This document shows positions 38,221 to 47,250 of a DNA stretch of 64,000 bases, in pieces. How positions within the stretch are numbered: position 1 is the first letter of the stretch; each line of letters opens with the position of its first letter. The DNA comes from Candidatus Binatia bacterium (lineage in GTDB: Bacteria; Desulfobacterota; Binatia; HRBIN30; BPIQ01): positions 310,001 through 374,000 of the forward strand of contig BPIQ01000001.1 in assembly GCA_026004195.1 (NCBI GenBank), read 5' to 3'. A program made the position numbers and the translations under genes. The notes beneath the pieces were generated by a model. It was not told the origin of the DNA. It saw nothing but the letters and a program-made list of their open reading frames with translations, and searched no databases.

Positions 38221-40154
38221 TCTTTTTCTCGGACGATTTCGTAGAGCCCGAGGGCGACCCGTAACCGGAAAGCTTCGTCCCGCGGGTCGCCCGCATCGAG
38301 TCTGCGCAAGGACACGACGAAGTCGTAGGAGGCCACGGGAAGAACTCCGAAGTCGGGCCCCGGTTCGGGTGCGACCCGAGTGGGCCGACCCAGAAAATCG
38401 GCCTGCCCGGGGTTGGCCGAGGCGAGCGTCCGAAAGCGCCGGTGCGAGTGCGCGTCGACGAAGTAGGGAGGGGTGTCACGCAGCGCCCAGAGAGCGGCAT
38501 GCAAGCGGCTTGCGAGCAGTAGGCGCGGGGAACCCAGAAGAAGGGAGCCCTCCGGAATCAAAACCCCGAGGGTCCGAACGTGTTCGAGCCCCCCGGTATA
38601 CGTGCTCTCGAGCCGGCTTTGCCATGCCGAAACGAGGGGCATCCAGAAGCACCAGAGGGCGGCAAGGACAGGGAACAGAAAAAACCGCCCGCGGGGCAGG
38701 GCTGCCAGGAAAAACGCGGAGCCCAGGGCGAGAAGGGGCATCGTGGGGGGTACGAATCGCCGAATGCCCCAGAGTGGAGCGGGGCTCACCTGCGGGTTCC
38801 AGACCCAGTGCAGCGTGCCGAGCACCCCGAGAAGGAGACCGAACCGGACGGCCGGTGCTTCGCGTGCGCGATGCCAAGCGATCCCGATCCCGACGGCTCC
38901 TGCGAGGAGGACCGGAAGGCCGCAGTACCGCTCGAGCCAGGAGAGCGGCGTCAGGTGGTCCCCGGACGTGAGACCGTAGGCTCGCGCCAGGTAGATTGCC
39001 GAGGCAAAAAGAGCTACCGGCCGCACGAAGAACCAGGGCGCGAGTTTTCCCCCGCGGAGAAGCAAAAAGAGAGGGAGCAGGGACGCCCACCAGGGCCACG
39101 CCGCGAGCGAGCGTTCCACGAGAGCCGCGACCTCCGCGGCGTAATGCGTGGGAAAAAAAACATGGTGGAGGACCGCGAGAAAAACCCCTCCTGCGAAGCC
39201 GAGGAGCGTTCGAGAGGCCGGTTGCCACGCACGCGGTGCGAGTCCGAGCCAGAGAAGACCCGTGAGGCAGACGAGAAACCCGACCTCGAGCCTCACGAGC
39301 GCGGTGAGACCCAGGGCAGCGCCCGCGACCCAGCTCGCGCTCTTCGCCGAAAGCAGCACCGCAAGCCCGCCCCAGAGAAAGGCACTCGAGGCCACTTCGG
39401 GCATCGCGAGCCGCGCGTACCAGTACTGGGGAAAGAGGACGTCGAGAGCCAGCGCTGCCACGATGGCGGCGGCGAGCCCCCCGAGCTCGCCTGCCACGAT
39501 CGCGATGGCCCAGGTTCCGAAAGCGTGGAAGAACGGGGAGGCCCAGAAGAGGGCCTCGTCACCGCCGAGGCCGTAGAAAAGCGCGAGCCAGACCGGAAGA
39601 AGCGGGTGAAATGCGGGCAGCACCCTGTCCGATTCGAGACTCGGCAGGTAGAACCCGCCCGTGAGCCGCGCGTAGGGAGGCCCCGACCCTCTGGCGTAGG
39701 GAGGGAAAAACTCCTTCCGCGCCGCCTCCGGTAGTGCCAGGACCGTGGGGTCGGAAAACACGAAGCCCCCCCGCTCGGCCGTCCGGATACCCGTGGCGAC
39801 GTAGATGCTCGAATCCACGCCGTAGAGCGATGTGTCGAAAGGACGGCCGACCCAGAGGAGGGCGAGAACGAAAACTCCGACCCCGAGGAAGTCCCGAGAG
39901 CCGTAGCGCCCCGCACGCGGCCGAGAAAAGAGGCGTCCCAGCAGGTAGAGGGCAAGCAGCGAGCCAACGAGGGCAGGTAGGGAAAAAACACCGAGGGCAG
40001 AAAAAGCCAGGCCGAGGGTCGAGATCAGAACCACGCCCGCGAGAAGTTCGAGGAAAAGCCGGTGGCGAGCGGTCCCGAACCCGCTGGCGCACGAAAGTGC
40101 TCTACCCCCGAACCAGCAAAGCGCAAAAACCCCGAAAACCGCGAAAGCTTGCAT
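38202..40154 (-). CDS. Large multi-pass membrane protein, GT-C glycosyltransferase-like
   Basis: 650 residues with about a dozen hydrophobic helices. The acidic loop LYGVDSSIYVATGIRTAERG early in the protein and the long C-terminal extracytoplasmic part resemble GT-C type transferases that use polyprenyl-phosphate sugars. No single diagnostic motif makes this certain. Its position beside a large glycan cluster supports the guess. The ATG at 40154 has a poor ribosome-binding site; a TATAGC on the minus strand (40206-40201) is a possible -10. The 3' end overlaps the terminator at 38187-38220. Confidence 0.7.
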   Translation of the reverse strand: MQAFAVFGVFALCWFGGRALSCASGFGTARHRLFLELLAGVVLISTLGLAFSALGVFSLPALVGSLLALYLLGRLFSRPRAGRYGSRDFLGVGVFVLALLWVGRPFDTSLYGVDSSIYVATGIRTAERGGFVFSDPTVLALPEAARKEFFPPYARGSGPPYARLTGGFYLPSLESDRVLPAFHPLLPVWLALFYGLGGDEALFWASPFFHAFGTWAIAIVAGELGGLAAAIVAALALDVLFPQYWYARLAMPEVASSAFLWGGLAVLLSAKSASWVAGAALGLTALVRLEVGFLVCLTGLLWLGLAPRAWQPASRTLLGFAGGVFLAVLHHVFFPTHYAAEVAALVERSLAAWPWWASLLPLFLLLRGGKLAPWFFVRPVALFASAIYLARAYGLTSGDHLTPLSWLERYCGLPVLLAGAVGIGIAWHRAREAPAVRFGLLLGVLGTLHWVWNPQVSPAPLWGIRRFVPPTMPLLALGSAFFLAALPRGRFFLFPVLAALWCFWMPLVSAWQSRLESTYTGGLEHVRTLGVLIPEGSLLLGSPRLLLASRLHAALWALRDTPPYFVDAHSHRRFRTLASANPGQADFLGRPTRVAPEPGPDFGVLPVASYDFVVSLRRLDAGDPRDEAFRLRVALGLYEIVREKEKGEVP

Positions 40155-40434
40155 GGACTTCGGGGAGGCTCGTGCCCCGTGACCGCCCCGCCTCGGCGTA
40201 GCTATACACCAGGGCTTCGTCGATTCGGAAGCCCGGGAGCCCGGTCCGTTCTACGAAGCTCGTGTCGGGAGCCGAGCACCGCCCCACCCACCGGGGCCAC
40301 GACACGGAGGGAAAGTAGCGGTACGGGCTCGGCGGGGCGGTTCCCCCGGGGCCCCTTCCGGGCCGGAAACCCGATTCCGCACCTCGGCCGCCTTACCAAA
40401 AAACCGTTTCGCCGCCGCTACGCGCCGTTATACA
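40155..40434. other. Divergent intergenic region, no gene seen
   Basis: 280 bases between the GT-C-like gene (-) and the first glycosyltransferase of the cluster (+). Open frames here are short and not convincing. I see only weak promoter candidates: TATAGC on the minus strand at 40206-40201 and TATACA on the plus strand at 40429-40434. Confidence 0.6.
40429..40434 (+). promoter_or_regulatory. Candidate -10 element at the start of the glycan cluster
   Basis: TATACA lies directly before the annotated ATG (40435). If used, transcription would start near 40441, downstream of that ATG, and translation would begin at the GTG at 40444. The -35 is weak (TTTCGC, 40407-40412). Confidence 0.35.
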
Positions 40435-41463
40435 ATGGCGCGCGTGAGATTCGGGAAGCTTCTCATCCAGATCCCCTGCTTCAACGAGGAGGGGCAGATC
40501 GAAGCCACCTTGCGGGAGCTGCCTCGTCAGGTTCCCGGGTTCGACTCGGTCGAAGTCCTCGTCGTCGACGACGGCTCGACGGACCGGACGGCGGAGGTGG
40601 CACGCCGTGCGGGGGCCGACCACATCGTCCGCTTTCCGAACAACCGAGGACTCGCCAAGGCTTTCATGGCGGGCATCGATGCGTGCCTGAGGCTCGGTGC
40701 CGACGTCATCGTCAACACGGACGCCGACAACCAGTACAGCGGAGCCGACATCCAGAAACTCGTCCGCCCGATTCTCCTCGGGCAGGCGGAGATGGTCGTC
40801 GGCGACCGCGACCCGCGGAACGTTCGGCACTTCGGCCTCCCGAAGCGTCTTCTGCAGCACTACGGCTCCTGGGTGGTTCGGCAGCTTTCGGGCACGGACA
40901 TCCCCGACGCGACGAGCGGATTTCGCGCGTTCAGCCGTGACGCCGCTCTCCGGCTCAACGTGATGTCGGACTTCACCTACACGCTCGAGACGTTGATCCA
41001 GGCCGGGAAAAAGAAGCTCCCGGTGACCCACGTGCCGGTGGCGAGCCGTCCCGTGCGCCGTTCGTCCAAGCTCTTTCAGAGCACCTGGTCGTACGTGAAA
41101 CGTTCGGCCAGCACGATCCTGCGAATTTACGCCATGTACGAACCGCTCAAGGTTTTCTCGTACATCGGCGGCGCACTGGTCCTCGTCGGGTCGGCCATCG
41201 GCGCACGGTTCGTCTACTACTACGCGATCGGCGAAGGGGGCGGCCACGTACAGTCGCTCTTGCTCACGACGATTCTCGTCATCATCGGCTTTTTCACGAT
41301 TCTGGTCGGCATGATGGCGGACCTCATCGGTGGCAACCGTGCCCTCCTCGAGGACGTGCTGTACCGGCTCCGGCGCATGGAGCTCGACCGGGTCGCGGAA
41401 GCGGAGTCGAGGCGTACCGAGAGCCGCCCCGAGTTGCAACGCGTGGAGGGCGGCAGGCCGTGA
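40435..41463 (+). CDS. Family 2 glycosyltransferase with membrane tail
   Basis: 342 residues, or 339 if the GTG at 40444 is the true start. GT2 fold of the polyprenyl-phosphate-sugar synthase type: LIQIPCFNEEGQIEATL, VEVLVVDDGSTDRTAEVA, and the DxD-like NTDADNQYSG. DATSGFRAFSRDAAL is typical of DPM1/ArnC-like enzymes. Two C-terminal membrane helices (about 235-260 and 272-298) follow. It probably loads a sugar on a lipid carrier or starts the repeat unit. The stop overlaps the next gene (GTGA at 41460). Confidence 0.9.
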   Translation: MARVRFGKLLIQIPCFNEEGQIEATLRELPRQVPGFDSVEVLVVDDGSTDRTAEVARRAGADHIVRFPNNRGLAKAFMAGIDACLRLGADVIVNTDADNQYSGADIQKLVRPILLGQAEMVVGDRDPRNVRHFGLPKRLLQHYGSWVVRQLSGTDIPDATSGFRAFSRDAALRLNVMSDFTYTLETLIQAGKKKLPVTHVPVASRPVRRSSKLFQSTWSYVKRSASTILRIYAMYEPLKVFSYIGGALVLVGSAIGARFVYYYAIGEGGGHVQSLLLTTILVIIGFFTILVGMMADLIGGNRALLEDVLYRLRRMELDRVAEAESRRTESRPELQRVEGGRP

Positions 41464-42617
41464 GCGTCCCCGCGGGGTGCTCCGGGTCCCCGCGGCTCCG
41501 GGTCTGTTTTTTCGGGACCTACGCCCGCGAGCACACGGTGACCCGCGTACTTCTCTCGAGGCTTTCGCTCGCGGGCTGCGACGTCCTGGAGCGGCACGTC
41601 CCCCTCTGGGAGCGCACCCGGGACAAGGACGCGAGCTACTTCGCTCCCGCGTCCCTCGGCCGCCTTTTGCCGAGCTACCTGGGCGCGGCGGTGTCGCTTC
41701 TCCGGACGCTCCCGCGTGCGGGCGAGACGGACGTCTACTGCGTGGGTTTCCAGGGCCCTCTCGACGTCGTCCTTCTGCGTGCCGCCCGCCCGAGGGCGAA
41801 AATCGTCTTCTTCCCGCTCGTCACGCTGACGGAAACGTTGCTCGAGGACCGAGGTGTCTACGGTCCCCGAAGCCTCTGGGCCAGGCTCGTCCGGGCCCTG
41901 GACGGGATTTCGCTCCGGGCAGCCACGACCGTGGTCTTCGACACGCGCGTCCACGCCGAGGACGTGTGCCGCTCGTTTTCCCTCGAGCCACGGCGAGTCC
42001 GGACCTGGTATCTCGGGGCGGACCTCGAGGTCTTCGAGCGGAGGGTGCCCCCGAAGCGGAAGGGAAGCGTGAACGTCCTCTTCTACGGGCAGTTCCTGCC
42101 CCTGCACGGCCTCGACACGATCCTCGACGCCTTCGAGCGGCTTCTTTCGCGGCCGGGCTACGAATGCCGGGTCGTAGGGACGGGGCCGGAGAGGCGACGC
42201 CTCGAGCCTCGGTTGCGGGATCTCGAAGGAAGGGGACTCCGGTGGACGGAGTGGGTCGCCTACGGAGACCTCGGACGCGAAGTGGCGGGAGCGGACGTCG
42301 TTCTCGGCTGCTTCGGGAACTCGCGCAAGGCGAGTCTCGTCGTACCGAACAAGGTCTACCAGGCGGCAGCCGTCGGCCGGCCGATCGTCACGCGAGACGG
42401 ACCGGCCATCCGGGAAATTTTCCGGCCCGGAGACGACCTGCTCGCCGTGCCGCCGAACGACCCGGCCTCGCTGTTCGAGGCGCTCCTCGAGCTCGGGGAC
42501 GAGGCTCGGCGACGGCAGCTCGGGGACGAAGCCGGCAGGCTCTTCGAAACGACGCTCGCTCCCGGACTGCAAGCCCGACGGCTGCGGCAGATTCTCGAAG
42601 AGACGTGCGTCGGATGA
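41460..42617 (+). CDS. Family 4-type glycosyltransferase
   Basis: 385 residues, GT-B fold. The N-terminal acceptor domain begins LRVCFFGTYAREHTVTRVLL. The C-terminal donor domain starts VNVLFYGQFLPLHGLDTILDAFE and has ADVVLGCFGNSRKASLVVPNK and a degenerate E-x7-E region around YQAAAVGRPIVTRDG. Sugar donor unknown. It overlaps its neighbours at both ends (GTGA, ATGA), so it is part of one polycistronic unit. Confidence 0.85.
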   Translation: MSVPAGCSGSPRLRVCFFGTYAREHTVTRVLLSRLSLAGCDVLERHVPLWERTRDKDASYFAPASLGRLLPSYLGAAVSLLRTLPRAGETDVYCVGFQGPLDVVLLRAARPRAKIVFFPLVTLTETLLEDRGVYGPRSLWARLVRALDGISLRAATTVVFDTRVHAEDVCRSFSLEPRRVRTWYLGADLEVFERRVPPKRKGSVNVLFYGQFLPLHGLDTILDAFERLLSRPGYECRVVGTGPERRRLEPRLRDLEGRGLRWTEWVAYGDLGREVAGADVVLGCFGNSRKASLVVPNKVYQAAAVGRPIVTRDGPAIREIFRPGDDLLAVPPNDPASLFEALLELGDEARRRQLGDEAGRLFETTLAPGLQARRLRQILEETCVG

Positions 42618-43507
42618 CCGACACCGCCGTCGTCGTCGTCGCGTGGAACGGAGGCGAAAAGCTCGCGCGCTGCCTCCGGAGCGTGCGGAGGCAGTTCGAG
42701 GGCGACGTCTGCGTGGTGGACAACGCGTCCGAGCCGGGAGAAAGGGAACGTCTGGTCGCGCACGCTCGGGAAGACGGACGGTGCGAACTCCTCTTTTCGG
42801 CGGAAAACGTGGGATTCGCCGAAGGGGCCAACCGGGGACTCCGGCATGCCTTCGAAAAAAACGCCCGCGCGGCGTTTCTCCTCACACAGGACGTCGTCCT
42901 CGAGGAGGGAGCTCTCGAGAAACTGCGGGAAACCTGGGAAAGCCACCCCGACGCGGGCGTCGTGGGGCCGGTCGTGGTCGACGAGAGCGCCGGGGGGCGG
43001 GAGCTCTCGCGAGGCGAGTGGTTTTCGCTCCCCCTTCTTTGCATCCCACGGACGCTGCTGCGGTACCGGGGCGCTCGTTCCTTTCCCTACGAAGTGAGGG
43101 GAGTTCTCGGGTGTGCCTTTCTCCTTTCCCGCGAGGCTTTCTTCCGTGTAGGCGGGCTCGATGGCCGGTTTTTCGCCTACTACGAAGAGGTGGACCTCTG
43201 CATTCGGCTGCGGCGTGCGGGACTCCGGATTTACGTCGACCCGCGCGCGCGGGTCCGGCACGACGGGTGGCGGGGCTTCTACCGCGGTCTCGGGCCCGAA
43301 AGCGCCGTGCTCAAGGCACGGAACCTCCTCGGCCTCGCGTGGAAGCTCGGCAACGGGCCCGAGGTCGCCTTTTTTTTGCCGACCTACGCCGCGCTCGTAC
43401 TTTCGAGCGCCGGAGTCTACCTGCTCCGAGGGCGGCGCGACGTGGCGCGTGCCTTGCTCCACGGCATGTCGACCGCGTGGCGGGAGCGGAAACGATGGCG
43501 CTCGTGA
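42614..43507 (+). CDS. Family 2 glycosyltransferase, rhamnosyltransferase-like
   Basis: 297 residues, GT-A fold. AVVVVAWNGGEKLARCLRSV, VCVVDNASEPGERERLV, and NVGFAEGANRGLRHAFE are the WbbL-type marks. The metal-site region reads LTQDVVLEEGALEKLRE, where most relatives have a NND or NPD triad. GCAFLLSREAFFRVGGLDGRFFAYYEEVDL in parts is the usual acceptor region. A short hydrophobic segment near the C-terminus (YAALVLSSAGVYLL) may touch the membrane. It overlaps the next gene by 13 bases. Confidence 0.85.
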   Translation: MTDTAVVVVAWNGGEKLARCLRSVRRQFEGDVCVVDNASEPGERERLVAHAREDGRCELLFSAENVGFAEGANRGLRHAFEKNARAAFLLTQDVVLEEGALEKLRETWESHPDAGVVGPVVVDESAGGRELSRGEWFSLPLLCIPRTLLRYRGARSFPYEVRGVLGCAFLLSREAFFRVGGLDGRFFAYYEEVDLCIRLRRAGLRIYVDPRARVRHDGWRGFYRGLGPESAVLKARNLLGLAWKLGNGPEVAFFLPTYAALVLSSAGVYLLRGRRDVARALLHGMSTAWRERKRWRS

Positions 43508-44586
43508 TCGGACTCGGCGTCGTGGCGAGCGGCTGGGGCGGTCCCCTTCGTTACGCGCAGGGGCTCGCGAGAGCGCTCGCGGAGACCGGCGGAAACCGTT
43601 ACGTCGTTTTTACGAATCGGCCTTCCGCTTTCACGGGGGCGGGCGTCGAAGTCGTCGAGGTTCCCTCCCGCGGAGGCTATTTCGAGCCGCTCTGGGACCA
43701 GCTCTGGTTGCCTCTGGCCGCTCGCAAAACTCGCCTGGACCTCTACCACGGCGTGAAGGGCGCGCTTCCCGCGTTCCTCGATTGCGCGCAGGTGGCCACC
43801 GTCCACGACCTGGCCGTGCACGTGTATCCGGAAAGCTTCTCGCGACTCCAGCGGGCCTACATGCGTTTCGGCCTTCGACTGGCCGTAAAAAAGGCGTCTC
43901 GCATCCTGACGGACAGCGCTCACACGAAAGACGACCTCCTGCGCTTTTACGGAGTGCCGCCCGAACGCGTCGTCACCGTTCCGCTCGGCGTCTGTCGACG
44001 GACCTTCTTTCCGGCGGAACCGGGGTGCCACGGCGTGCGGGTCCGGGGGCTCGAGTTCTCCGAACCTTTCTTCCTTTACGCAGGTACGGTGCAACCCAGG
44101 AAAAACGTCGACCTCGTCGTGGAGGCGTTCGGCGAGAGCGGTCTCTACCCCCGGGCGCGGCTCGTCGTCGCGGGCCGCTTGCGTCCGGGATACCACCCCT
44201 TCTGGCTGCGGGAGCCGCTGCCGGGGCTCCACTACCTCGGTCCCGTCGCCGACGACACGCTGGCGGACCTCTACCGCCGGGCCCTGGCTCTCGTGAGTCC
44301 GTCGAGTTACGAGGGTTTCGGGCTCACGCTCCTCGAAGCCATGGCCTCGGGTTGCCCGGTCCTTGCCCTGCCGACGAGTTCCGTGCCGGAAGTTCTCGGA
44401 GACGCGGGGTTTCTTCTGCCCGAAGCGAGCAAGAAGGCGCTGGCCGAGGGAATGCGCCGAATCTTCGAGGACCCGGGCCTTCGCCGGTCGTTGCGGGCCC
44501 GGGGCCTCGAGCGGAGTCTCCGGTTCGACTGGAGGGAAACGGCCAGAAGGACGGCGGAAGTGTACCACGAGGTAGCGGCGAAATGA
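43495..44586 (+). CDS. Family 4 glycosyltransferase
   Basis: 363 residues, GT-B fold, of the mannosyl/glucosyl type. The N-terminal half has VVASGWGGPLRYAQGLARAL and the domain linker VPLGVCRRTFF. The donor half has FFLYAGTVQPRKNVDLVVEA, ALVSPSSYEGFGLTLLEAMA (E-x7-E) and GCPVLALPTSSVPEVLGDAG. This E-x7-E is intact, unlike in the 41460 gene. The ATG at 43495 lies within the preceding gene; the stop overlaps the following GT2 gene (ATGA). Confidence 0.92.
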   Translation: MALVIGLGVVASGWGGPLRYAQGLARALAETGGNRYVVFTNRPSAFTGAGVEVVEVPSRGGYFEPLWDQLWLPLAARKTRLDLYHGVKGALPAFLDCAQVATVHDLAVHVYPESFSRLQRAYMRFGLRLAVKKASRILTDSAHTKDDLLRFYGVPPERVVTVPLGVCRRTFFPAEPGCHGVRVRGLEFSEPFFLYAGTVQPRKNVDLVVEAFGESGLYPRARLVVAGRLRPGYHPFWLREPLPGLHYLGPVADDTLADLYRRALALVSPSSYEGFGLTLLEAMASGCPVLALPTSSVPEVLGDAGFLLPEASKKALAEGMRRIFEDPGLRRSLRARGLERSLRFDWRETARRTAEVYHEVAAK

Positions 44587-45503
44587 CGCTTCCGTCCGTG
44601 GCCGTCGTCGTGGTTCACTGGAACCGCTGGCCGGAGACGCGCAACTGCCTCCGGAGCCTCGCGAGACTCACGTACCCGAACCGGGAAGTCGTCGTCGTGG
44701 ACAACGGATCGAGGACGCCGATCGAAAAGGAGCTCGCCCGGGAATTCCCCTGGGCTACGCGGCTCCGGCTGGAACGCAACACCGGATACACCGGCGGGAA
44801 CAACGCCGCGCTCCGCTACGCTCTCGGACGCGGACACGAGTACTTTTTTCTTCTGAACAACGACGCCGTCGTGGCTCCGGACTGCGTCGAGAAAGCGCTG
44901 GAAGTCGCGGAGTCGGACGAGCGCATCGGAGTCCTCGGGATGAAGGTGCTGTCGTTGGAAGACCCTTCGCGGATCTGGGTCGCGTACGGCCAGGTCACCT
45001 ACCGGCAGGGGCTCGTCCGGCTCGTCGGCTACCTGGAAAGAGACCGGGGCCAGTACGAGGAAGTGCGGGACGTCGAGTGGGTGCCGGGGACCGCGCTGTT
45101 TTTCCGGAGGAGGGCTCTCGAGACGGTCGGTCTCCTCGACGACCGTTTTTTCGCCTACCACGAGGACGTCGACTGGTGCACTTCCGCGCGGGCGCTCGGG
45201 TTCCGTGTCGTCTACGCCCCGGGTCCCGTCGTTTTCCACAAGGGACACGGGAGCTCCGGAGGGCGCGGGTACCTGACACCGCGGCAGTACCTGGCCGGCC
45301 GGAGTATGGTGCTTTTCGTGAGAAAACACGCCTCCCCGGCCCAGAAAGCCAAATTCACACTTTTCACCCTGGGCACGTTGCCTCTCCAGTACGTGCGGCG
45401 ACTCCTCCGGAACGAGCAGGGGGGAGTCGTGCTCAAGGCGCGCGGGCTCTACGACGGCTGGAAGGGGAAAGACGTGCCCGTGGCGGAGCTCGGGCTCGTA
45501 TGA
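44583..45503 (+). CDS. Family 2 glycosyltransferase, paralogue A
   Basis: 306 residues. VAVVVVHWNRWPETRNCLRS, VVVVDNGSRTPIEKEL, FFLLNNDAVVAPDC (NND metal site) and WVPGTALFFRRRALETVGLL are standard for the rhamnosyl/galactofuranosyl-like GT2 group. The C-terminal part, after FHKGHGSSGGRG, contains MVLFVRKHASPAQKAKF and ends GLYDGWKGKDVPVAELGLV. That tail recurs in the GT2 genes at 46324 and 47237, so these three look like tandem duplicates. Confidence 0.9.
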   Translation: MTLPSVAVVVVHWNRWPETRNCLRSLARLTYPNREVVVVDNGSRTPIEKELAREFPWATRLRLERNTGYTGGNNAALRYALGRGHEYFFLLNNDAVVAPDCVEKALEVAESDERIGVLGMKVLSLEDPSRIWVAYGQVTYRQGLVRLVGYLERDRGQYEEVRDVEWVPGTALFFRRRALETVGLLDDRFFAYHEDVDWCTSARALGFRVVYAPGPVVFHKGHGSSGGRGYLTPRQYLAGRSMVLFVRKHASPAQKAKFTLFTLGTLPLQYVRRLLRNEQGGVVLKARGLYDGWKGKDVPVAELGLV

Positions 45504-46348
45504 GTTTCACGTACTACACCGTCGACGTCGGGATCGAAGCGAGCCAGATTTTCTGGTCGCACGACCCGGTCGACGAGCACGTCGGTCTTTGCGAGTACGA
45601 AACGACGCTTTCCGTCTTTCTCGCGAACCTCCCCCGCGAGGCGCCCGTGCTCGACGCCGGCTGCGGCCTGGCCAGATGGGTGATCTTTCTCCGGCGGCAG
45701 GGTTTCCGGGTTCTGGGTCTCGACCGTTCCCACGAGGCTCTCCGCCGGGTGCACGAGCACGACCCCGGAGTCCCCCTCGTCGCGGGGGACGTTCTCGAGC
45801 TTCCCTTCGCCGACGACTCGCTCGGGGGCGTCCTCTCGCTCGGGGTCGTCGAGCATTTCCCGGAAGGGCCGGACGCGGCCCTGCGCGAGCTCCGGCGGGT
45901 GCTCGAGCCGGGCGGGGTCGCGCTCGTGGCCGTCCCTTACAACAACCCTTTCCGGAGACTTCTCGTGAACCACCTCCGGCGATTCCGCGACTGGCAGAAG
46001 CGCCGGCGGGGGCTCGAGCTCGGCTTCGCGGAATACCGGTTCAGCGCCCGGGAGCTCCGCTCGTTCCTCCGGAAAGCGGGTTTCGAAGTCCTCTCGCTCC
46101 ACGCGGACGACTTCCGGCCGCCGCTCGGAAAAGGACTCTGGGTCGATTCCTCGTCGTTTTTCGGTTACCGGGTAGGCATGTGGGAGATGGCGCCGGGACG
46201 GAAGCGCTGGGAGCTCAACCGGCGGGGCCTTTTCGTCCAGCGCGTCTGCAACGCCCTCTCTCCCTGGATCGTGGCGGGCGGGGTGCTCGCCGTGGCGCGC
46301 AAACCGGAGAGTTCCTCGAGACCATGCGGATCGCCGCGATCACGGTGA
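45500..46348 (+). CDS. SAM-dependent methyltransferase of the glycan cluster
   Basis: 282 residues, class I fold. Motif I is VLDAGCGLARWVIFLRRQGF, then VLGLDRSHEALRR, and the post-motif region LSLGVVEHFPEGPDAALREL, as in methyltransferase family 11. It sits between two GT2 genes and is coupled to the first (ATGA) while overlapping the second by 25 bases. A role in O-methylating a sugar or capping the chain is the likely reading; the acceptor is unknown. Confidence 0.85.
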   Translation: MSFTYYTVDVGIEASQIFWSHDPVDEHVGLCEYETTLSVFLANLPREAPVLDAGCGLARWVIFLRRQGFRVLGLDRSHEALRRVHEHDPGVPLVAGDVLELPFADDSLGGVLSLGVVEHFPEGPDAALRELRRVLEPGGVALVAVPYNNPFRRLLVNHLRRFRDWQKRRRGLELGFAEYRFSARELRSFLRKAGFEVLSLHADDFRPPLGKGLWVDSSSFFGYRVGMWEMAPGRKRWELNRRGLFVQRVCNALSPWIVAGGVLAVARKPESSSRPCGSPRSR

Positions 46349-47250
46349 ACTGGAACCGCACCGAGCTGACCCTCCGGTGTCTCGAGAGCCTCTTGGCTGC
46401 CCGCAGGGCTCCGGACGAAATCTACGTGGTGGACAACGGTTCCGATCCCGATCCCTCCGAGACCTTTCGGGCCTGCTGGCCCGGCCTGCGAGTCCTTCGC
46501 CACCCGAGGAACCTCGGGTTCGCGGCCGGGGTGAACCTGGGCTTGCGAGAAGGACTGCGGGGCCCCTCCGAGGCGTTTTTCGTCGTGAACAACGATGCCG
46601 TCGTCCACGAGGACTGCCTCGTTCGACTCGAAGAAGCCCTCGAGGAGGATCCGACCCGCGCCGTGGTCGGTGCCAAGACCCTCACGCGGGAACGCCCCCC
46701 GCGAATCCACACGGCCTACGGCGTCCTCACCTTCCACGGGCCTCTCGTCCAGCAGCGGGGCTGGATGGAAGAGGACATCCGTGCCTACGACCGGATGTCC
46801 GAAGTGGACTACGTCTCGGGGTGCGCCATGTTGCTTCGCCGCGAGGCCGTCGAACGCGTGGGGTTGTTCGACGAGTTCTTTTTCGCCTACCACGAGGATC
46901 TGGACTGGTGCACGCGCGCCTGGAAGGCCGGCTTCCGGGTCGTTTACGTCCCGTCGGCGATCGTGTTCCACGAAATGCACGCGTCCACCGGTGGCGGCGG
47001 CTACGAGAGCCCCATCACCTACCTCTCGCAGAGAAACGCGATTCTCTTCGTGAAAAAGCACGCGACGAAACCACAACTTCTCAAGTTCGCCCTCCATCTG
47101 CCCGTCAACCTGCTCAAGGACGCCGTCCTGCGCGCGAGGAGGCGAGAGTGGCGGGGCTACCGCCTGCGAGTGCGCGGGCTGGTCGACGGCCTTCTGGGAA
47201 GGGAAGTTCCGGTCTCGGAACTGGGGCTCGACGGTCATGGCTCCTCCTAG
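46324..47250 (+). CDS. Family 2 glycosyltransferase, paralogue B
   Basis: 308 residues. IAAITVNWNRTELTLRCLES, IYVVDNGSDPDPSETF, FFVVNNDAVVHEDC (NND) and YVSGCAMLLRREAVERVGLF mark the same GT2 group as paralogue A. The FFFAYHEDLDWCTRAWKAGF segment and the C-terminal ILFVKKHATKPQLLKFALHL and GLLGREVPVSELGL match paralogue A position by position. It starts inside the methyltransferase gene and its end overlaps the next GT2 by 14 bases. Confidence 0.9.
   Translation: MRIAAITVNWNRTELTLRCLESLLAARRAPDEIYVVDNGSDPDPSETFRACWPGLRVLRHPRNLGFAAGVNLGLREGLRGPSEAFFVVNNDAVVHEDCLVRLEEALEEDPTRAVVGAKTLTRERPPRIHTAYGVLTFHGPLVQQRGWMEEDIRAYDRMSEVDYVSGCAMLLRREAVERVGLFDEFFFAYHEDLDWCTRAWKAGFRVVYVPSAIVFHEMHASTGGGGYESPITYLSQRNAILFVKKHATKPQLLKFALHLPVNLLKDAVLRARRREWRGYRLRVRGLVDGLLGREVPVSELGLDGHGSS

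Noticed and set aside
40102-40399. Small minus-strand open frames in the divergent region
   Set aside because: They have no ribosome-binding site and no recognisable composition; one overlaps the start of the membrane-protein gene.
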